NCBI RefSeq assembly: GCF_014650875.1
Contig: NZ_BMVU01000027.1
Span: 1-64,000, forward strand
Source of the DNA: Streptomyces minutiscleroticus
GTDB taxonomy: Bacteria > Actinomycetota > Actinomycetes > Streptomycetales > Streptomycetaceae
Direction of reading: 5' to 3'
Length of the DNA stretch: 64,000 bases
In this document: one piece after another, positions 59,834 through 64,000 of the stretch
Layout of the letters: every line of letters begins with the position of its first letter
Position numbering within the stretch: the stretch's first letter is position 1
Made by a program: the position numbers and the translations under genes
Notes under the pieces: model-generated
What the model saw: the letters and a program-made list of their open reading frames with translations, nothing else
What the model was told of the DNA's origin: nothing
The model's database searches: none

Positions 59834-61165
59834 TTGTCCCCCTCCCCCGCGCCACCCGCACGCGGCACCCGGCTGACCGCGCTGGTCGTCGGCCTGTGCT
59901 GGCTGGTCGTGCTCTTCGACGGCCTCGACATGTTCGTCTACGGCGCCGTGCTGCCCCACATGCTGGAGGAGCACGCCCTCGGCCTGGACGCCGCGAAGGC
60001 CGGCGACCTCGGCAGCTACGCCACCTTCGGCATGCTCCTGGGCGCTCTGTCCGCGGGCGCCGTCACCGACTGGATCGGCCGCAAGAAGACGATCGTCGCC
60101 TGCACCGCGGTCTTCTCCCTGGCGTCCGCGCTGTGCGCCGTGGCCGGCGGCCCCGGGGTGTTCGGACTCGGCCGCTTCATCGCCGGGCTCGGCCTCGGCG
60201 GCCTGCTGCCCACCACGATCACCCTGGTCTCCGAGTACGCCCCGCGCGGCCGCGGCGCCCTGGTCGTCGGCACGCTGATGACGGCCCATCAGGCGGGCGG
60301 CATCCTCTCCGGCCTCGTCGGCCTGTGGACCGGCGGCGAGGGCGGCTGGCGCGTCGCCTTCTGGATCTGCGTGGCGCCCCTGTTCATCGGCGTACCGCTG
60401 GTCGTGCGGTTCCTGCCCGAGTCGATGGGCTTCCTGCTCGCCAGGGGCCGGACCGAGGAGGCCGCCGCGCTCGCCGCGCGCCACGGCGTGCCCCTGCCCG
60501 TGCCCGAGGCGGACAGGCCCGCCGCCGGGGAGCGGTGGAGCGCCCTGCTCGCCCTGTTCCGCGACGGCCTGTGGCGCACCACGCTGCTGTTCTGGCTGGC
60601 CTCGTTCGGCGGACTGCTGCTGGTGTACGGCGTCAGCACCTGGCTGCCCACCATGATGCGCGGCTCCGGCTACGAACTCGGCTCCTCCCTCGGCTTCGTC
60701 GTCGTCATCAACCTCGGCGGCATCGTCGGCATGCTGGTCGGCGGCCGGTTCTCCGACCGCTACGGCGCCGCGCGCGTCGCCGCCCTGTGGTTCGTCCTCA
60801 CCGCCGTCGGCATCTACACGCTCGGCGTCCGCATGCCGCTGGCGCTCACGTACGCCGTGGTCTTCCTGACCGGCCTGTTCCTCTTCAGCGCCCAGGCCAT
60901 GCTCTACGCGGCGGTGGCGGGCCGCTCCACCGCCGACCACCGCGCCACGGCCGTCGGCTGGGTCTCCGGCATCGGGCGCTTCGGCGCGGTGTTCGGCCCG
61001 TGGCTCGGCGGGCAGCTCGTCGCGAGCGAGGCCGAGGGCTGGGGCTTCACCGCCTTCGCCCTCACGGCCGTCCTGTCCACCCTGTTCCTGGTCCTCGCCG
61101 GTCTGCGCAACGCGCCCGCGGTCCCGAGCGGCGGCCCGGCCGAGCGCCTGTCCGCCGCCGGCTGA
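59834..61165 (+). CDS. MFS transporter, aromatic acid:H+ symporter (AAHS) type
   Basis: This 443-residue transporter has 12 membrane helices. Family marks are the helix 1 motif WLVVLFDGLDMFVYGAVLPH with D-G-x-D, GALSAGAVTDWIGRKKTIVA and WRVAFWICVAPLFIGVPLVV. AAHS members import benzoate-type aromatic acids. The start is probably TTG 59834, with AGAGGAAAC eight bases upstream; no ATG or GTG lies between it and helix 1. The longer frame to 59687 would add basic non-family residues. No partner catabolic genes adjoin it. Confidence 0.9.
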   Translation: MSPSPAPPARGTRLTALVVGLCWLVVLFDGLDMFVYGAVLPHMLEEHALGLDAAKAGDLGSYATFGMLLGALSAGAVTDWIGRKKTIVACTAVFSLASALCAVAGGPGVFGLGRFIAGLGLGGLLPTTITLVSEYAPRGRGALVVGTLMTAHQAGGILSGLVGLWTGGEGGWRVAFWICVAPLFIGVPLVVRFLPESMGFLLARGRTEEAAALAARHGVPLPVPEADRPAAGERWSALLALFRDGLWRTTLLFWLASFGGLLLVYGVSTWLPTMMRGSGYELGSSLGFVVVINLGGIVGMLVGGRFSDRYGAARVAALWFVLTAVGIYTLGVRMPLALTYAVVFLTGLFLFSAQAMLYAAVAGRSTADHRATAVGWVSGIGRFGAVFGPWLGGQLVASEAEGWGFTAFALTAVLSTLFLVLAGLRNAPAVPSGGPAERLSAAG

Positions 61166-61175
61166 CCGGCGCACG

Positions 61176-61220
61176 CGACGGCGGCCCTGACCCGCTGCCA
61201 CCGGGTCCGGGCCGCCGTCG
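61176..61220. terminator. Bidirectional two-part hairpin
   Basis: Outer arms 61176-61187 and 61209-61220, inner arms 61189-61194 and 61202-61207. It separates convergent MFS and DeoR genes. Confidence 0.7.
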
Positions 61221-61238
61221 TACGAGGAGGGGCAGGGG

Positions 61239-62033
61239 TCAGGCGGTGGCGGCCAGGACCAGGTCGGCCCCCTTGGCCCGGACCCCCTCCGCCGCCGCCC
61301 CGGCCAGGTCGGTGTCGCTGACGATGGTGTCGAAGGCGTCCAGCGGGGCGACCCGGTAGCGGCCGAAGGTGCCGAACTTCGACGAACCGGCCACCAGCAC
61401 CGAGCTGCCCGCGCTCTCCATGGCCGCCTGCTTCACCTCGACCTTCGGCTCCGACGGCGTGGTGACACCGCGCAGCAGGTCCCAGGAGCTGGTGCTGATG
61501 AACGCGATGTCCAGGGCGAGCTGGCGCAGCGTCGCCGCGGCCAGGCGCCCGACGCTGGAGCGGTTGGAGACGTCGACCCGGCCGCCGATGTGCACCAGGT
61601 CCAGGTGCTCCGCCGCCGTCAGCCGGTCGACGGTGGTGAAGTCGTTGGTCACCACCGTCAGCGACTTCAGCCGGGCGAGCGCGGGCACCATCGCCAGCAG
61701 GGTCGTGCCCGCGTCCAGGTAGACGGTCATGCCCTCCTGGACGAGCTCGGCCGCCCGCGCCGCCATCGCCTGCTTCTGCGGCTGCTCCACCAGGGACTTG
61801 TCCTGGAAGCTGGGTTCGGTGTCGACGTGGCTGGCGATCCGGGCGCCGCCGGGCACGGAGAACACCAGGCCCTGGCGCTCCAGCTCCGCGATGTCCCGGC
61901 GCACCGTCATGTGGGAGACGCCGAAGAGCTGGGTGATCTGGTGAACGCTGAGCACCCCGTCGCGGCGCAGGTGCTTCAGGAGCTGCTCGCGGCGCTGATC
62001 GGGGATCAGCGGCGGACGCTCGTCGGCGGTCAT
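61239..62033 (-). CDS. DeoR-family transcriptional regulator
   Basis: This 264-residue regulator has an N-terminal DeoR helix-turn-helix (about 10-65: LLKHLRRDGVLSVHQITQLF, GVSHMTVRRDIAELERQGLV) and a DeoR sugar-phosphate sensor domain (DAGTTLLAMVPALARLKSLT, VVTNDFTTVDRLTAAEHLDL, GGRVDVSNRSSVG). Members repress sugar or sugar-acid genes until a phosphorylated sugar binds. The ATG at 62033 has GAAGGGAG upstream. It follows the gntP-like gene on the same strand behind a hairpin. Confidence 0.92.
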   Translation of the reverse strand: MTADERPPLIPDQRREQLLKHLRRDGVLSVHQITQLFGVSHMTVRRDIAELERQGLVFSVPGGARIASHVDTEPSFQDKSLVEQPQKQAMAARAAELVQEGMTVYLDAGTTLLAMVPALARLKSLTVVTNDFTTVDRLTAAEHLDLVHIGGRVDVSNRSSVGRLAAATLRQLALDIAFISTSSWDLLRGVTTPSEPKVEVKQAAMESAGSSVLVAGSSKFGTFGRYRVAPLDAFDTIVSDTDLAGAAAEGVRAKGADLVLAATA

Positions 62034-62086
62034 CGTTGGGTTCTCCCTTCCGGTCCTGTGCGACGGTAGCCGATGATCTTGCACAT

Positions 62087-62136
62087 GGTCCCGGCCCGTC
62101 GCCGCCGCACCCGGGCGGCGGGGACGGGCCGGGACC
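62087..62136 (-). terminator. Terminator after the GntP gene
   Basis: Arms 62087-62100 and 62123-62136 (ggtcccggcccgtc and its complement) lie 6 bp after the permease stop and before the deoR start. Confidence 0.65.
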
Positions 62137-62141
62137 GCGGG

Positions 62142-63506
62142 TCAGCCGCCGACGAACACGCTGAGCAGCAGGACGCCGCCCAGGCTGAGCAGGGACTGGA
62201 GCGACAGCATCAGCGTCCAGGTCCGGAAGGTCTGCGGGACGGAGAGCTGGAAGTACTCCTTGAACAGCCAGAAGCCGGAGTCGTTGACGTGCGAGAGCAT
62301 CACCGCGCCGGAGGCCGTCGCCAGCACCATCAGCTCGGGGGAGACCCCCGGGGAGGCGGCCAGGAGCGGGGCGACGATGCCGGTGGCGGCCGCGGTGGCG
62401 ACCGTGGCCGAGCCGAGGCAGATGCGCAGCAGGGCCGCGACGAGCCAGCCGAGGACGAGGGGCGGGACCGCCCAGTCGACGGCGTAGTCCGAGATCAGCT
62501 TGTCGATGCCGGTCTCCGTGAGCATGGCCTTCAGACCGCCGCCGGCGCCCAGGATCAGCACGATGCCGCCGACCGGGCCCAGGCCCTTGCCCGCCATCTT
62601 CTGGAGCTGGCCCAGGCCGAAGCCGGAGCGCACGCCCAGGGCGAAGAAGGCGAAGACCACCGCGGCCAGCAGGGAGAGCACCGCGGAGTCGCACGCCTCG
62701 AAGAAGGTGTACAGCAGGCTGCCCTTGTCGGCGTTGGCCGTACCGACGGTGCCGATCAGCATCAGCACGGGCGGCATCAGCACGGTGATCATGGCGAGGG
62801 CGAACGACACCGGCTTGCGCCGGTGTTCGGGCGTCGGGTTGTCCGCCTGCACCGGACCGCGGTCGAGGTCGGGCGCGGGGCCGAACCAGCGGGCGGCGAA
62901 CCGGGTGAGCAGCGGGCCGGTGAGCACCGCCATCGGGATGCCGATGATCAGACCGTAGAGGATCGTCAGGCCGGTGCTGGCGTCGAACGCGGAGACCGCG
63001 AGCGTCGGCGACGGGTGCGGCGGCAGCAGGCCGTGCGAGACGTACAGGCCCGCGGCCATCGGCAGACCCACGTACAGCAGGTGCGTACCGGTGCGCTTGG
63101 CGACGGTGTACACCAGCGGCACCAGCATGATGAAGCTGACGTCGAACAGGTGCGGCATGCCGATGAGCAGGGCCGCCGCCGTGATCGCGGCGGGGATCCA
63201 CTTCACCGGGCGGCTGCCGATGAACACGGTGGCGATGCGGTCGGCGCCGCCGGAGCCCAGGAGTATGCCGCCGAGCAGCGTGCCGAGGCCGATGGTCGGT
63301 CCCGTGCTCTTCAGCGCGTCGCCGAAGCCGCCCTGGAAGGCCTCGACGGCCCTGGCCGGGGCGATGCCCGCGGCCACGCCGAGCCCGAGGGCGGCGAGGG
63401 CCAGCGCCAGGAACGGGTGCAGCTTCGCCTTGGTGATGAGCAGGACGAGGACGGCGACGGCGGCGACGCCGAGCAGCAGGTGCTGGAGGTCGGTGCTCAT
63501 GGTCAC
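62142..63506 (-). CDS. GntP-family sugar acid:H+ symporter
   Basis: This 454-residue membrane protein has about 12-14 helices. GntP family blocks are IGMPHLFDVSFIMLVPLVYT, SHGLLPPHPSPTLAVSAFDA and LSHVNDSGFWLFKEYFQLSV. Members import gluconate and related acids. The GTG at 63506 overlaps the stop of the upstream oxidoreductase gene (GTGA), so the two are coupled. The DeoR gene downstream is the likely regulator. Confidence 0.93.
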   Translation of the reverse strand: MTMSTDLQHLLLGVAAVAVLVLLITKAKLHPFLALALAALGLGVAAGIAPARAVEAFQGGFGDALKSTGPTIGLGTLLGGILLGSGGADRIATVFIGSRPVKWIPAAITAAALLIGMPHLFDVSFIMLVPLVYTVAKRTGTHLLYVGLPMAAGLYVSHGLLPPHPSPTLAVSAFDASTGLTILYGLIIGIPMAVLTGPLLTRFAARWFGPAPDLDRGPVQADNPTPEHRRKPVSFALAMITVLMPPVLMLIGTVGTANADKGSLLYTFFEACDSAVLSLLAAVVFAFFALGVRSGFGLGQLQKMAGKGLGPVGGIVLILGAGGGLKAMLTETGIDKLISDYAVDWAVPPLVLGWLVAALLRICLGSATVATAAATGIVAPLLAASPGVSPELMVLATASGAVMLSHVNDSGFWLFKEYFQLSVPQTFRTWTLMLSLQSLLSLGGVLLLSVFVGG

Positions 63507-64000
63507 ACCGCCTCGGGAGCCGCACCGGGCCGGGAGGCGCGCCCGGCGGTCCAGGCGTCCAGCAGCGCGGCGTCGGCGTCGGCCAGGTCGCCGAGGGTGA
63601 TCAGCTCGCCCTCCGCCACGGGCCGGGCGAGGGTGGCGTGCGCCGCGAGGTAGAGCGGCGCCACGTCCTCGGGAGCGTCCTCGTCGCGCAGCAGCACGGC
63701 CTGCACGCCGGTGACGTCGTGGTGGTGGCCGCCCATCTCCAGGACGGTGCCGGCGGACAGGTCGGTGCGGGCGCGTCCGGCCAGCACGGCGTGGGCGCGC
63801 GGGTCGGTGCCGCCGGAGGGCCGGCCGTGCAGCACCGCGGACAGCAGGCTGACCGGGGTCTCGACGCCCATCAGGTGGTACGGCAGGTAGATCGCGGCGT
63901 AGCCGCCGTCGCGGCTGACGACGTGGCCCTTGCCGCGCAGCGTCTCCCAGGTCCCGGGGTCGTCGGTGCGCACGACGACGAAGACGCCGCCCGCGAAGGA
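63503..64000 (-). CDS. SAF-domain NAD(P)-dependent oxidoreductase-like protein, C-terminal part
   Basis: The gene runs off the window; 165 C-terminal residues are seen. GVFVVVRTDDPGTWETLRGK, YAAIYLPYHLMGVETPVSLL, then a SAF-like domain (AGTVLEMGGHHHDVTGVQAV, PVAEGELITLGDLADADAAL) resemble the C-terminus of homoserine-dehydrogenase-like oxidoreductases linked to sugar-acid catabolism. Its coupling to a GntP permease supports that. The catalytic part lies outside the window. Confidence 0.65.
   Translation of the reverse strand, partial: SFAGGVFVVVRTDDPGTWETLRGKGHVVSRDGGYAAIYLPYHLMGVETPVSLLSAVLHGRPSGGTDPRAHAVLAGRARTDLSAGTVLEMGGHHHDVTGVQAVLLRDEDAPEDVAPLYLAAHATLARPVAEGELITLGDLADADAALLDAWTAGRASRPGAAPEAV

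Noticed and set aside
1..64000. CRISPR arrays, rRNA, tRNA, transposases and prophage genes
   Set aside because: None were seen. The tandem repeats at 10239, 26901, 34068 and 45300 have no spacer structure and no cas genes nearby.

Overview
The window is very GC-rich with near-saturated G/C wobble positions, many GTG starts, lipobox and Tat exporters, a WhiB protein, ANTAR proteins, SpoIIE-type phosphatases and sigma-B/F-like sigma factors. This is typical of a Streptomyces chromosome. The density of secreted glycoside hydrolases, stress genes and decayed genes suggests a chromosome arm or another accessory region rather than the core, but that is inference.

Layout. 0-5.5 kb: a large secreted GH106-like hydrolase (minus strand) with a LacI-type operator, an L,D-transpeptidase-like lipoprotein, small hypothetical proteins and a CsbD stress protein. 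5.9-14.4 kb: a block of stress and signalling genes with an ANTAR/GAF/PAS/SpoIIE phosphatase, a stand-alone DUF3662 protein, an SRPBCC protein, two divergent sigma-B/F-type sigma factors, a DUF5133 protein and an RsbW-like ATPase. 14.8-25.2 kb: a decayed GH2 gene, a WhiB regulator and a beta-glucan set (two GH16 proteins and a GH64 protein), with a discoidin-domain protein and a nucleosidase between them. 25.3-32.9 kb: a Dps ferritin, a DUF2231-Rieske membrane protein, an unknown coiled-coil protein and a single polypeptide that joins an ECF sigma factor, a membrane anchor and an extracellular GH128 domain.

32.9-43 kb: a frameshifted TspO gene, a GNAT acetyltransferase, and a three-gene transport operon (family 5 binding protein, fused permease, MFS pump) behind a Zur-box-like palindrome. 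A catechol 2,3-dioxygenase follows. After it come three relics, made of half a beta-propeller gene fused at a scar to half of a siderophore permease gene plus an ATPase remnant, and then an intact siderophore-interacting reductase. 43.2-51.9 kb: CBS, DUF6098 and ANTAR genes, then a six-gene, overlap-coupled stressosome operon (RsbR, RsbS, RsbT, RsbX-like, hybrid kinase, REC-GAF-phosphatase). 51.9-64 kb: an esterase-quercetinase pair with a divergent MarR regulator, a VOC protein, another GAF/SpoIIE phosphatase, an SDR, a YihY/BrkB protein, an aromatic-acid-type MFS transporter, and a DeoR regulator next to a GntP permease and the C-terminus of a SAF-domain oxidoreductase cut by the window edge.

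Two themes recur. One is general stress control by partner switching, in which stressosome, phosphatases, RsbW-like kinase and sigma-B-like factors all occur in 50 kb with typical outputs (CsbD, Dps). The other is beta-1,3-glucan degradation (GH16, GH64, GH128), in which the sigma-GH128 fusion could couple extracellular glucan binding to transcription. That coupling is a hypothesis.
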